This document shows, in pieces, positions 44,568-53,501 of a stretch of DNA of 64,000 nt (positions are counted from its first letter, which is position 1; every line of letters starts with the position of its first letter). A model generated the notes under the pieces. It saw nothing but the letters and a program-made list of their open reading frames with translations. It made no database searches and had not been told where the DNA came from. The stretch is from contig NZ_AOIN01000008.1 of the NCBI RefSeq assembly GCF_000337135.1, forward strand, positions 99,989-163,988. Reading direction: 5' to 3'. Origin of the DNA: Natrialba chahannaoensis JCM 10990. Its GTDB lineage: Archaea; Halobacteriota; Halobacteria; Halobacteriales; Natrialbaceae. The position numbers and the translations under genes were made by a program.

Positions 44568-46157
44568 ATGCACTCACTCCGTACGATTTCATCGCGTGTT
44601 CAAAGCACCCTTCGGAGATCCACCTACATCGATCCGGACGCGGTTCGAATCGATACGCGGGCGCTCGCAGCGTTTCGAATCGTCGCCGGATTACTCATCA
44701 TTGCAGATGTACTCCTTCGGTCACGGAACTTCACGCTCTTCTATACAGAGTCGGGCGTTGTCCCGCAGTCACTGGCTACGGAGATGACAGCAGACAACGC
44801 GGTTTCGATCTACTACTTTACGACGGATTCGACCGTGATCGCGGCGTTGTTCATCCTCACGGTACTGATCGCGATCCAACTGATCGTCGGCTACAAAACG
44901 AGGGTTGCGACCGTCCTCTCGTTTCTTCTGGTCGTCTCGCTTGACCACCACAACCCGCTGGTTCTCAGCTTCGCGGACACCCTCTTCCGGATGCTTCTGT
45001 TCTGGGCAATATTCCTACCACTGGGGGAACGCTGGTCGATCGACGCCTGCCACGCTGACTCCCTCCCGAGATCGGGAATCACGAGCCTTGCGTCCGCGGC
45101 AATCCTGGCACAGGTCGTCTACATGTATGTCCTCAACGGCTACCACAAGCGAGAATCTGAGCTCTGGACTGGCGGTGAGGCCACCCCGCTCATCATGGGG
45201 CTCGACAATACGACCTTCCTCCTCGGGGATTTCATGCGAAACTTCCCGGCGCTCCTACAGTACGGCGGGGTGACGTGGTACTACATGTTGTTATTCGCCT
45301 GGCTCCTTATCCTCCTCCAGGGGAACGCGCGGACACTCTTTGTCGCCATGTTCATCGCCGGCCACGCCTCGTTCGCGATTACGGTTCGGATCGGCGCGTT
45401 CCCGTACGTCGCGATTGCCGGCCTGCTCCTGTTCTTGCAGACACCCGTCTGGGACAGACTGGAGACTCTCGTCCGCTCTGGAACACTCGAGCAGTCTCGA
45501 CGCGCCTACATCCGAATCGAACTCAAGCGGCTTGCATCTCGATTCCCTCGGGCGCAGATCGACTCGAAGACTCTCAGACATGCCAAAACGACCATCTACA
45601 CACTCGTGCTGGTGGTCGCAATCATTTCTCTCCTCGTTGTCCCGACGCTGTCACACCTGCCTGTCGCTCAGTCTATCGATGAGGAGGACGGTCCGAAAGA
45701 CCGCATCGACGAGAGGGCGGATGCAATCCGTGTCAGCCAGCCCGATTGGACTGTCTTTGCACCTCATCCACGAACCGTCGATCGGTACTACGTCTTCCCA
45801 GCCGAAACCGAAAACGGAGACACGGTAGACGCGTATAACGAGCGTCCGTTGACGCATGAAAGACCCTACGACGAACTCCAGAAACAGTTCGGTACCTATC
45901 GGGAACGCTTCTACATGAGCAGCGTCAGACGTGGCGGCCCCGACGATATTGTGGCCGAAACGCTCGCCGACCATCTGTGCGAGATCTGGTCGGAAGAGCA
46001 CGGTGAGGAACTTACAGCTGTCAACATGTACTATGTTGTCGAGGATGTGACGCTTGAGACGATCGACGAGTCGGCGGTCCGTGATCGGGAAATCCAGCCG
46101 ATCTACCACCACGGCTGCGGCGACACCGAACCGAGAGCTATCGACCCGCCCGAGTGA
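44568..46157 (+). CDS. HTTM family membrane protein
   Basis: The protein has 529 residues with about seven TM helices. The HTTM (vitamin K-dependent gamma-carboxylase-like) fold is seen as IDTRALAAFRIVAGLLIIADVLLR at the start, FTLFYTESGVVP, SLDHHNPLVLSFADTLFRMLLFWAIFLPLGERWS in key pieces, and the C-terminal soluble region. In bacteria and archaea its role is unknown. It starts at ATG 44568 and stands alone. Confidence 0.85.
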   Translation: MHSLRTISSRVQSTLRRSTYIDPDAVRIDTRALAAFRIVAGLLIIADVLLRSRNFTLFYTESGVVPQSLATEMTADNAVSIYYFTTDSTVIAALFILTVLIAIQLIVGYKTRVATVLSFLLVVSLDHHNPLVLSFADTLFRMLLFWAIFLPLGERWSIDACHADSLPRSGITSLASAAILAQVVYMYVLNGYHKRESELWTGGEATPLIMGLDNTTFLLGDFMRNFPALLQYGGVTWYYMLLFAWLLILLQGNARTLFVAMFIAGHASFAITVRIGAFPYVAIAGLLLFLQTPVWDRLETLVRSGTLEQSRRAYIRIELKRLASRFPRAQIDSKTLRHAKTTIYTLVLVVAIISLLVVPTLSHLPVAQSIDEEDGPKDRIDERADAIRVSQPDWTVFAPHPRTVDRYYVFPAETENGDTVDAYNERPLTHERPYDELQKQFGTYRERFYMSSVRRGGPDDIVAETLADHLCEIWSEEHGEELTAVNMYYVVEDVTLETIDESAVRDREIQPIYHHGCGDTEPRAIDPPE

Positions 46158-46591
46158 GCGATTGCGCTCGTTGATGGATCGGTGGAGGTGGACCGAATTA
46201 ACGAATCGGTCAGATACTGCGACTACGGACAGTGACTCCTCGAGACGGATTCGAGATTGAAACTGGTTACCATTGCACGCCCACCCGTTCATTTCGAAAG
46301 CCTCGACGGAAGAGGACAGTTCCCTTCGAAGCTGAGTACACCGAGATTGACATCCTCCCCGCCCTGAAGGCGGGGTTTTCTCCTGGATTCCCCGCAAATC
46401 ACACGTGAGCATCCAGAGAACCCCAGCCAGTTCGTCGTCCAGGCTGTGATTCGCGAGACAACTCAAAAGCCCACTATTCCAGCGACGACCCACGCATGCC
46501 ATCTTCAGAGGATATTCCGGTATTCGGATGTATCAGAACCCGTGCTAGTAGGATCGGGATTAATGGATGACTCGTGCGTACGCATTCCCTA
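46158..46591. other. Gap with an IS200/IS605-type right-end remnant
   Basis: At 46345-46390 lies catcctccccgccctgaaggcggggttt, abbreviated here; its stem is ccccgcc/ggcgggg (46357-46363, 46369-46375). This is the 3' terminal hairpin typical of haloarchaeal IS200/IS605/IS1341-like elements. No tnpA or tnpB is present. The rest of the gap is non-coding. Confidence 0.6.
46345..46390 (+). mobile_element. Solo right end of an IS200/IS605/IS1341-type element
   Basis: A 7-bp hairpin stem with a five-base loop, preceded by tgacatcct and followed by a T run, matches the conserved end of TnpB-type elements in haloarchaea. Only the end is present. Confidence 0.55.
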
Positions 46592-47734
46592 ATGACATCT
46601 ATTGCCATGGGTGGTGTTAGCAAGTATTTCGACGCAGGGGAGACCGTCGCGAACTACCGGCTAACGCTCGAGGTGGTCGACGGCGAGTTTCTGGTGTTTC
46701 TCGGACCGTCAGGCTGTGGGAAGACGACCGCGCTGCGATTGATTGCAGGGCTAGAACAGCCCTCTGAGGGGGCAATCTACTTTGATAACGAGCGGGTGGA
46801 CGGGCGTTCGCCGAGCAGTCGGAATGTGGCGATGGTGTTCCAGAACTACGCGCTGTATCCACACATGACGGTGGCAGAGAACATCGGCTACCCGCTGCGG
46901 GTTCGAGGTGTCCCACCCGATGAGCGTGACCGGAAGGTCGAGGCAGTCACCACGCTGTTGCACATCGAAGACCAGGTCGAGAAGAAGCCTGCAGCGCTAT
47001 CAGGTGGACAGCGCCAGCGAGTAGCGCTCGCGCGGGCGATCATCAGGGAACCGTCGGTGTTTCTGCTCGACGAACCGCTCTCGAATCTCGACGCGAAGCT
47101 CCGTCAGGAGATGCGCATCGAGCTGAAACGCCTCCAAAACGAGCTCGACATCACAACCGTCTACGTGACTCACAACCAGGAGGAGGCGATGAGCATGGCC
47201 GATCGGGTCGTGGTGATGAACCAGGGGACGATCCAACAGGTTGCGCCGCCACAGGAGCTGTACGAGCGCCCGCGGACAGCGTGGGTAGCCCGGTTTATCG
47301 GCTCGCCGCCGATGAACCTGTTCGAGGGCACGCGACAGAACGGCTCGATTGACTTCGGCGAGGCAGGCGCTGTCGAACTGGACAGCGTTGTTCGGGCGGG
47401 CGAGACAGACGACCCGGTCGACACGACGCCACCGGAGGACGGCACCACCGCGAGCGTGGTGACGAGCGACGTACAGGGCGAGGTTGCATTGGGTGTTCGC
47501 CCGGAGGACCTGACCATCACGACCTCGCGGCCGACCACTGGAAACGTGATCGAGGGGCGGGTCGACACCGTCGAACCACTCGGTGAGTACGTCCTCGTCA
47601 ACGTCACGGTCAACGACCAACTCGTGAACGCGAAGCTGGCCGACGGAACCGTCTCGCGTGACGAGCGCGTCTACCTCACGTTCGACAACGACGACGCCTA
47701 CCTGTACGATGAGAACGGCGAACTGGTCGGCTGA
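46592..47734 (+). CDS. Sugar ABC transporter ATPase (MalK/UgpC type)
   Basis: The protein has 380 residues from MTSIAMGGVSKYFDAG. Walker A LGPSGCGKTT, signature LSGGQRQRV, Walker B FLLDEPLSNLD and the VTHNQEEA H-loop are complete. The C-terminal TOBE region (VALGVRPEDL, GRVDTVEPLGEYVLV) is that of MalK/UgpC. It energises the two permeases that follow after 21 and 5 bases. The upstream start codon at 46574 is not family-like. Confidence 0.92.
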   Translation: MTSIAMGGVSKYFDAGETVANYRLTLEVVDGEFLVFLGPSGCGKTTALRLIAGLEQPSEGAIYFDNERVDGRSPSSRNVAMVFQNYALYPHMTVAENIGYPLRVRGVPPDERDRKVEAVTTLLHIEDQVEKKPAALSGGQRQRVALARAIIREPSVFLLDEPLSNLDAKLRQEMRIELKRLQNELDITTVYVTHNQEEAMSMADRVVVMNQGTIQQVAPPQELYERPRTAWVARFIGSPPMNLFEGTRQNGSIDFGEAGAVELDSVVRAGETDDPVDTTPPEDGTTASVVTSDVQGEVALGVRPEDLTITTSRPTTGNVIEGRVDTVEPLGEYVLVNVTVNDQLVNAKLADGTVSRDERVYLTFDNDDAYLYDENGELVG

Positions 47735-47755
47735 CAAGACAGACTAACCCGAGCC

Positions 47756-48715
47756 ATGAGCCTCCGAGATCAACTCGACGCGGTCATCGCAGACACCGAC
47801 CGACCGTACGGATTAGCCGTTGACCGAGACAAGGCGATCGCGATCGCAGTCTTTCTGGTACCAGGGCTGACGCTCTTTACGATCTTCTCTGTCGGCCCGA
47901 TCGCCTACTCTGCGATCGGGAGCTTCTATTCGTGGGATACCTTCACGATGGAACATTTCATCGGCCTCGACAACTGGATTCGGTCGTTCACTGACCCACT
48001 CATCGTCAACTGGTCGAACATGCGAGAGCTCCAGTATCCGATGGGGGCGCTCACGCACAACCTCCTCTGGGTCGTCCTGCACGTCCCGGCGAGTACATTC
48101 CTTGGCCTGGCGATCGCGCTGTTGTTCGCCGATCTAAAGGGCCGACGCATCCTTCGGTCAATGGTCTTTGCGGGCTTTACCGTCCCACCGATCGTCATCG
48201 GCCTCGTGCTTATGTTCGTCTACGATCCACAAGCAGGCATCTTCAACGAGTTCCTGCGGGTGATCGGCCAGGGACACCTAGTCCGCAACTGGACCCAGTC
48301 GCCGCAGGTAGCGATCTACGCCCTCATCGCAGGCGGAATCTGGGTTCACACCGGTTTCAGTATGCTCCTGTACAGTTCGGCTCTATCCGCTATCGACCCA
48401 TCACTGATCGAATCGGCCAAGGTCGACGGTGCCGGTGCGTGGCGACGATTCTGGGACATCATCTGGCCGCTGGTCAAACCGGTGACCGCCGTCGTCGTCA
48501 TCATGGGCATCATCTGGGTGATGCGGATGTTCGACATCGTCTACGCAGCTGGTGGCGCTGCGGGCGGTCCGAACCACGCCTACTCCGTTCTCGGTATCGA
48601 GGTGTATCGGGCCGCGTTCCGGCCACAGATCGACTACGGGATGGCGATGGTCGTCGCACTGCTCCAGCTGTTCATCGTCGCCCCACTTGCGCTCTACATC
48701 GCACGCATGCGGTGA
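47756..48715 (+). CDS. Sugar ABC transporter permease (MalF/UgpA type)
   Basis: The protein has 319 residues with six TM helices. The EAA-like loop is near SALSAIDPSLIESAKVDGAGAWRRFW (key EAxxxDGA...R). The first TM is IAVFLVPGLTLFTIFSV. It pairs with the second permease and the MalK-type ATPase. The next gene begins 5 bases after its stop. Confidence 0.92.
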   Translation: MSLRDQLDAVIADTDRPYGLAVDRDKAIAIAVFLVPGLTLFTIFSVGPIAYSAIGSFYSWDTFTMEHFIGLDNWIRSFTDPLIVNWSNMRELQYPMGALTHNLLWVVLHVPASTFLGLAIALLFADLKGRRILRSMVFAGFTVPPIVIGLVLMFVYDPQAGIFNEFLRVIGQGHLVRNWTQSPQVAIYALIAGGIWVHTGFSMLLYSSALSAIDPSLIESAKVDGAGAWRRFWDIIWPLVKPVTAVVVIMGIIWVMRMFDIVYAAGGAAGGPNHAYSVLGIEVYRAAFRPQIDYGMAMVVALLQLFIVAPLALYIARMR

Positions 48716-48720
48716 TCCCA

Positions 48721-49695
48721 ATGACAGACGAAGACCCACTCAAACCGACCGGCATCGACGCGGGATCAGAGACGACCAGCGACCGCGACCAATACCTGCG
48801 AACCGAGGAGATACCCGAGACAGCGCCAGCGGCCGATCTCGATTGGCGGACCCGCATCGCCGAGACCATCCCCTCGAGTAGGCGCACGCTCACGTATCTC
48901 GTCGCGATCACCATCGCAGTCCTCTGGATCGTGCCGTTCATCGGCCTGTTCATGGCCTCATTCCGGCCGCTCTCGGAGATTATCGGTGGCTGGTGGCACG
49001 TCGAGGGGATGTCGTTCACGCTCGAGAACTACTATCAGGCCTGGGACTACAGCACCGCGCCGATGGGGCGGGCACTGCGAAATACGTTCATCGTCACGAT
49101 TCCGGCGGTACTCGTCGTGATGCTCCTCGGCGTAATGGCGGCTTACCCCTTCGCCCGCTTTGAGTTCCCGCTGAAGACAACGCTCTTCTTCCTGATCTTG
49201 CTCGTGATGGCCGCGCCACCGGAACTCGTCGCGATGGGGAACTACAACGCGCTGCACGAATTTGGGCTGTTCGACACCTACATGGGGCTGATCCTGATCC
49301 ACATCGGCTGGGGACTGGGCTGGGTCATCCTCTTCTTGCGAAACTACCTGCTCGGAATTCCGGAGGAACTCGAGGAGGCCGCGCGAATCGACGGGGCCTC
49401 ACGGTACCAGATCTTCCGGACGATCATTCTGCCGCTGTCGACGCCCGCGCTCGTCTCGGTGGCGGTGATTCAGTTCACCTGGGTCTGGAACGCGTTCTTC
49501 TTCCCGCTGGTGTTCATGCGCTCGCCGGAGCTCTACCTCGCGCCGCAGGTGCTCCCGCTGATGACTGGGCGCGTGCAGGTCGAGTGGGGGATGATCGCCG
49601 CCGGCTCGATCATGACGATGGCTGTACCGGTGATCCTATTCTTGCTCTTGGAGCGGTACTACAAGCGGGGGATGGTGGCCGCGGTTGCGGACTGA
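48721..49695 (+). CDS. Sugar ABC transporter permease (MalG/UgpE type)
   Basis: The protein has 324 residues from MTDEDPLKPTG. A charged cytoplasmic N-terminus of about 50 residues precedes six TM helices, starting at LTYLVAITIAVLWIVPF. The EAA loop is GIPEELEEAARIDGASRYQIF. It is the third gene of the importer operon. The stretch of the same frame upstream is non-coding. Confidence 0.92.
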   Translation: MTDEDPLKPTGIDAGSETTSDRDQYLRTEEIPETAPAADLDWRTRIAETIPSSRRTLTYLVAITIAVLWIVPFIGLFMASFRPLSEIIGGWWHVEGMSFTLENYYQAWDYSTAPMGRALRNTFIVTIPAVLVVMLLGVMAAYPFARFEFPLKTTLFFLILLVMAAPPELVAMGNYNALHEFGLFDTYMGLILIHIGWGLGWVILFLRNYLLGIPEELEEAARIDGASRYQIFRTIILPLSTPALVSVAVIQFTWVWNAFFFPLVFMRSPELYLAPQVLPLMTGRVQVEWGMIAAGSIMTMAVPVILFLLLERYYKRGMVAAVAD

Positions 49696-49769
49696 CAGTG
49701 AGAAGTCACCATCAACACGACCGCAGTATCCAGTTTCGGCAACTCATACAGCAATCCTGTTTCAGCAGT

Positions 49770-50186
49770 TCACAGCGGCAACAACCCCATCCTCGTCGCC
49801 GCAATTGCCGCGATGATCGCAAGCAGGTTCGTCAGGAAAAACAACCGCGAGGAGAGCCAGGCGAACCCGAGCAACACCGCGATCGGGAAGGCTGCAATCA
49901 GTGCCGGCCAGAACCCGCGAACCGCGAGACTCGCGAAAAAGCCGATCGTGAACACGTACAGCAGATCGACCGCAACGGCGTTGGCACTACTGCGCCGGAC
50001 CTCCTGGCCGACGACCCGGGTGGACTCGAGTACCCCGCCGGTGCGAGCGTCGCGCCCGGCCTTGCTGTTACGTCCACTCTCGAGACCGAGGGAGTTCCCG
50101 CTGCTGGTGGTCCCCTCGGCGTCGGTGCCTGTGGTGGTCGTATCAGTATCGGTATCGGTGCCGCCGTCCGTCTCGAGTTCTGACAC
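49770..50186 (-). CDS. Small membrane protein next to the binding protein (GTG start)
   Basis: The frame ends at 49770. GTG at 50184-50186 lies one base after the stop of the solute-binding-protein gene, so it is coupled to it. The 138-residue protein has an Asp/Thr tail (DTDTDTTTTGTD), a short linker and about three TM helices (LLYVFTIGFFASLAVRGF, ALIAAFPIAVLLGFAW, FFLTNLLAIIAAIAA). Its place suggests an accessory to sugar import or a membrane partner of the binding protein. Confidence 0.6.
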   Translation of the reverse strand: MSELETDGGTDTDTDTTTTGTDAEGTTSSGNSLGLESGRNSKAGRDARTGGVLESTRVVGQEVRRSSANAVAVDLLYVFTIGFFASLAVRGFWPALIAAFPIAVLLGFAWLSSRLFFLTNLLAIIAAIAATRMGLLPL

Positions 50187-50187
50187 G

Positions 50188-51447
50188 CTACGAGTCGTCC
50201 TCCTGGACAGTTTCTTGTAGGACACCGTTGAGCGACTCGGTGATTCCGGTGACATCCTGATCCGGCTCTGCCCAGAGGCCGAGAAGCTGTGACCAGAATT
50301 CGGCTTGGAACGGATCACCGACCGCGTCGTCGAGGTCGGGGACGAGTTCGACTTCGTCCGCCTGTTCGGACAGTTCCTGCATGATCTCGATGTCGAACGC
50401 CTCCGCCGGCACCTCGAGCGAGGACGGGACGAAGCCGCCGCGTTCAGTCCAGACCTCCTGTCCGTCGGGAGAGATGATGCCCTCGACGGCGGTTCTGGCC
50501 GCGTCGGTTGCATCCGTATACGCAGGGATGGTGAACCAGTTGATGCTGGTCACCATCGCGTCGGTGCCGGGGAGCATGAAGTAGTCGAGGTCGTCTGGAT
50601 CCTCGATCGCGCCGAACGTCGGCGTCCACGACCCCATGAAGTACAGGGGCGTCTCGTTCTCCCAGAAGAACTCGTACTGGATGCCGAAGTCTCGCACTTC
50701 GCTGAAGTAGCCCGCCTGCAGGAGTTCCTGCAGTTCCTCGAAGGCAGTCACGACGCGGTCGTCAGTAAACTCGGCGTCACCCTCGATGAGATCCTGCTGG
50801 AGCTGTGCGCCGTCCTCTTGCCGAAGGATGAACGCCTCCGTGACGTCGCTGAGCGGCCAGCCGTCTCCGTTCCCGGATGCGAGCGGTGCCTCGACGCCCT
50901 CGATACCGTCGATCTCCTCGAGGAGGTCGAGGAAGGCATCGTAATCCTCGGGCTCTTCGAGTCCGTGCTCCTCGAAGAACGACTGACGGTACCAGAAGCC
51001 CGGCTTGAGGTCCATCCCGAACGGCGCGGCGTAGACCTCGCCGTTCGCCTCGACCACCGCGTGCTCCGTCGAATACTCGTCTTCGTCCCACAGGTCACCG
51101 ACCGGCTCCAGATGACCCGCCGCCCCGTCCCGACGGACGCGCCCCTCAGTCGGTAACACGACGATATCTGCCGTCGCAATGCCGGCCTCGTAGTCCATCA
51201 GCGTCTCCGTCAGGAGTGTTTCAGTGTCTCGCGGTGCATACGAGATGTCGACGCCGGTCTCGCCCTCGACGTAATCGACTACGGCGAGGAAGTCTTCCTC
51301 CTCGTCGTCAGTCCAAACTGCTGTGACTGTAACTGCATCCTGCGCACCGACACTGCCAGCGCCGCCCAGTCCCGCCAGTGCGATCGCCCCGCCGCCGACG
51401 CCACGGAGCACACCGCGACGGTCGACGTTCATGGTTTTGTCTCCCAT
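50188..51447 (-). CDS. Tat-exported solute-binding protein of a sugar ABC importer
   Basis: The protein has 419 residues from MGDKTMNVDRRGVLRG. Tat motif RRGVLRG lies near 10-16, then an Ala-rich signal ending in SVGAQ. The SBP fold (family 1, sugar-type) is evident: TVTAVWTDDEEEDFLAVVDYVEGE, DIVVLPTEGRV, SGNGDGWPLSDV, and a C-terminal DQDVTGI. There is no lipobox Cys. It is convergent with the permease/ATPase operon at 46592-49695, likely its partner. Confidence 0.87.
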   Translation of the reverse strand: MGDKTMNVDRRGVLRGVGGGAIALAGLGGAGSVGAQDAVTVTAVWTDDEEEDFLAVVDYVEGETGVDISYAPRDTETLLTETLMDYEAGIATADIVVLPTEGRVRRDGAAGHLEPVGDLWDEDEYSTEHAVVEANGEVYAAPFGMDLKPGFWYRQSFFEEHGLEEPEDYDAFLDLLEEIDGIEGVEAPLASGNGDGWPLSDVTEAFILRQEDGAQLQQDLIEGDAEFTDDRVVTAFEELQELLQAGYFSEVRDFGIQYEFFWENETPLYFMGSWTPTFGAIEDPDDLDYFMLPGTDAMVTSINWFTIPAYTDATDAARTAVEGIISPDGQEVWTERGGFVPSSLEVPAEAFDIEIMQELSEQADEVELVPDLDDAVGDPFQAEFWSQLLGLWAEPDQDVTGITESLNGVLQETVQEDDS

Positions 51448-51573
51448 GGGGTGCCCTATGACCGATCGGTATCATAATGGTTTTCCATATGTTGGTGTAA
51501 GTACAAGATGGTGACCAGTCGCTCAAACGGACAGGTCCAGCCGCGTTGTAGCCGATTCGGATCGAAGGGTTTC

Positions 51574-52156
51574 TTAGCAGTTCTTGAGATTCCACCCAAC
51601 GAACGGCGCTTCACACTCGACCGCAAGCGCATCCAGTAATCGCGCAAGGGCGAGATAACATCCCGAGAGCATCCCGATTCCCCAAAATCGTCTCCTCGTC
51701 GTAGCACTTGGCCAGGCGGTCGTGCGTCGCGTCGTCGACCGCACCCGTGACGAACGCCGCGACGTAATCGACGATCGCTGCGTGGTCGGACTCGAGTCGG
51801 TTCTGTTCCTCGCGAGAGACAGCGAGGATCTGTTCGGGGTCCATGCCCTTGTCGAGTGCGACGCGGACGTGCTGGTGCCACTCGCAGGCCGAGTCGGCGT
51901 AGTAGGCCGTCGCGAGGATCACAAACTCGCGTTCGCGTGGTGAGAAACCGCTTTCGCGCCAGACTGCGGAGCCGTAGGCGCGGAACTGCTCGAGCAGGGC
52001 GGAGTCCTGACCCATGGTTCGGTAGACGTTCAGCGTGCCGCCCTCGAGTGAGTGGCCGCGCTCCTCGGGTGGGAGGTCGTTCTCAGACAGCGTGTCGAAC
52101 AGGTCTCGTTTGTCGGCCGGGAACTCCTCGGGGTCGACAGGTGGAATGCGTGGCAT
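51574..52156 (-). pseudogene. Frameshifted carboxymuconolactone decarboxylase-family gene
   Basis: Residues 1-160 follow the family: the ACEWHQHVRVALDKGMDPEQI segment holds the active-site Cys and His. After DEETILG the frame leaves the conserved sequence and stops at 51611. In the next frame, GIGMLSGCYLALARLLDALA continues to a stop at 51574-51576. One extra base in a run of 4 G (C on the plus strand, 51680-51683) before 4 A explains it. The product may be truncated or need a frameshift. AhpD-type peroxidase activity is the usual alternative for the family. Confidence 0.7.
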
Positions 52157-52223
52157 ACGCGCACGTTCGTTGGTGAGTGAAAATAGGTCAGTGGTGCTGC
52201 TGTGACGTGTTCACGATGAAAAC

Positions 52224-52538
52224 GCCCGAGTGCGGGAATCGAACGACCTGAAAACGGTCTCGCTCACACGCTCGCGGGCCACGTCTTCCGTTGTTCGAAT
52301 CTCCGAGGATGCCGTCGGCTCACGAGTTTGTTCACCGGAACAGTTTGCTGCGCCGAGCAGTCGCTCACTCCGTTCGCGACAACGCCGAAGAACGTCCGGG
52401 TGCGAGAATCGAACCGTAGCCAGACGCTCGGCCTCACTCCGTTCGGCCGCTGCGACTGGCAGGGTTCGATCTCGGTCGGATTTGCGCCGCTCGCGAATTT
52501 GCTCGCGGCAACAAAGTCCGGGTGCGAGAATCGAACCC
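52224..52538 (-). repeat. tRNA-His 3'-end copies with hairpin modules
   Basis: The tRNA 3' end (52516-52538) is repeated at 52394-52415 (identical over 22 bases) and 52224-52244 (18 of 21). Hairpins lie after the first (stem gccgc/gcggc, 52486-52490/52505-52509) and the second copy (gtcgc/gcgac, 52360-52364/52376-52380). The motif at 52456-52483, read on the minus strand, resembles that after the tRNA-Phe copy at 43789-43813. Confidence 0.8.
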
Positions 52539-52588
52539 GCGTCTCAGCCTCCACAAGGCTGAAGGATAACCACTACCCCAACCCGGAC
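52516..52588 (-). tRNA. tRNA-His (GTG)
   Basis: The 73-nt cloverleaf has the acceptor GTCCGGGT/ACCCGGAC (8 bp including the extra G-1 pair typical of tRNA-His) and anticodon loop TTGTGGA with anticodon GTG. The discriminator pairs as expected. It is encoded on the minus strand, and its 3' side faces the repeated copies. Confidence 0.95.
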
Positions 52589-52759
52589 ACGCTTGCAGGC
52601 ATATGTAGGTCCGGTTGACCTGAAATACGTTACGACTCGCGTACGTGATCGTGGTATCTAATACCGCGGTTAGCGGCCACTCACAGTTACGTTCTGAATC
52701 GCAGCCCGAATCGCCGACCGAGACGTTTTTCGGCCACGCTGTCGTACGTCCACCAACGC

Positions 52760-53215
52760 GTGGCCATCACCGACAAGATCTACGTCAAGAACCACCGGCA
52801 ACTGAGCTCCCAACTCGAGACGAACATCCCCAAGGGCGCGTTCAAGGGTGCCACCCTCGACATGCTCTTCCAGGGCGCGGGACTCGAAAAACTCGACGAC
52901 GCGACCCGGGATCGGGTGCTCGACTTCACGGAGGACTTCCTCGACTGCGACTGCGACAACAACCCCTACTGTGGCTGTCCCGAGCGGAAGTTCATCGAGT
53001 ACCTACTCGAGTTACGAGCGCAGGGACTCGGTCCCGATGCGATCGTGGACGTGATGAGCGACGACTACATGGTGTATGCCTACTCTGGTGACGTACTCTC
53101 CTTCCTCGACAGTGGCGTGCGGACGCTCGAGGCGGCAGAGAGCCTGGCACAGGTCGAGGGCGCAGACGACAAGCGCGACGAGATTCGGCAGTCGAAACAG
53201 GATCTCGCGCGGTAG
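52760..53215 (+). CDS. DUF5814-like haloarchaeal protein with Cys-rich motif
   Basis: The protein has 151 residues. GTG start at 52760 (MAITDKIYVKNHRQL). The pattern LETNIPKGAFKGATLDMLFQG and ERVLDF-like DRVLDFTEDFLDCDCDNNP with CDCDNNPYCGC suggests a metal-binding site; ERKFIEYLLELRAQGLGP and VMSDDYMVYAY complete the fold. I place it in the DUF5814 family from memory of haloarchaeal proteins. Function unknown. Confidence 0.7.
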   Translation: MAITDKIYVKNHRQLSSQLETNIPKGAFKGATLDMLFQGAGLEKLDDATRDRVLDFTEDFLDCDCDNNPYCGCPERKFIEYLLELRAQGLGPDAIVDVMSDDYMVYAYSGDVLSFLDSGVRTLEAAESLAQVEGADDKRDEIRQSKQDLAR

Positions 53216-53501
53216 TTCACAACAAGGGTTCGCCCGACTGGGGCGCTATTTACAAAGCAACGGACGGCTGTTCGAAATCCGGAATACCAGCCCCCCTGCG
53301 GCTGCACTCGCTCCTTCATGCACTTGCGCGTCGAGAAACTAAGTAGCCATCCGTAGACGACACCACCGTGTTGTCGCCACAGCATTTACTCCGAGGACGG
53401 TTCATCCAGCAGCTCCGACGCCGATGTTGGCCCGGGCAGACTGGCAATCGCACGCTGCAGATCTGCCTGAAACGATCCACGACACCCGGAGGTAACCAGC
53501 A
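53216..53501. other. Intergenic gap, no gene seen
   Basis: 286 bp between two plus-strand genes. No repeat, tRNA or recognised ORF. Confidence 0.5.

Larger units (their letters stand above)
52157..52759. other. Region around tRNA-His with tRNA-3'-end copies
   Basis: No protein gene is seen. It holds tRNA-His and two additional copies of its 3' end with hairpins (see separate entries). Confidence 0.7.

Noticed and set aside
52394-52415. Second tRNA-His gene
   Set aside because: Only the 3' end is repeated; no cloverleaf.
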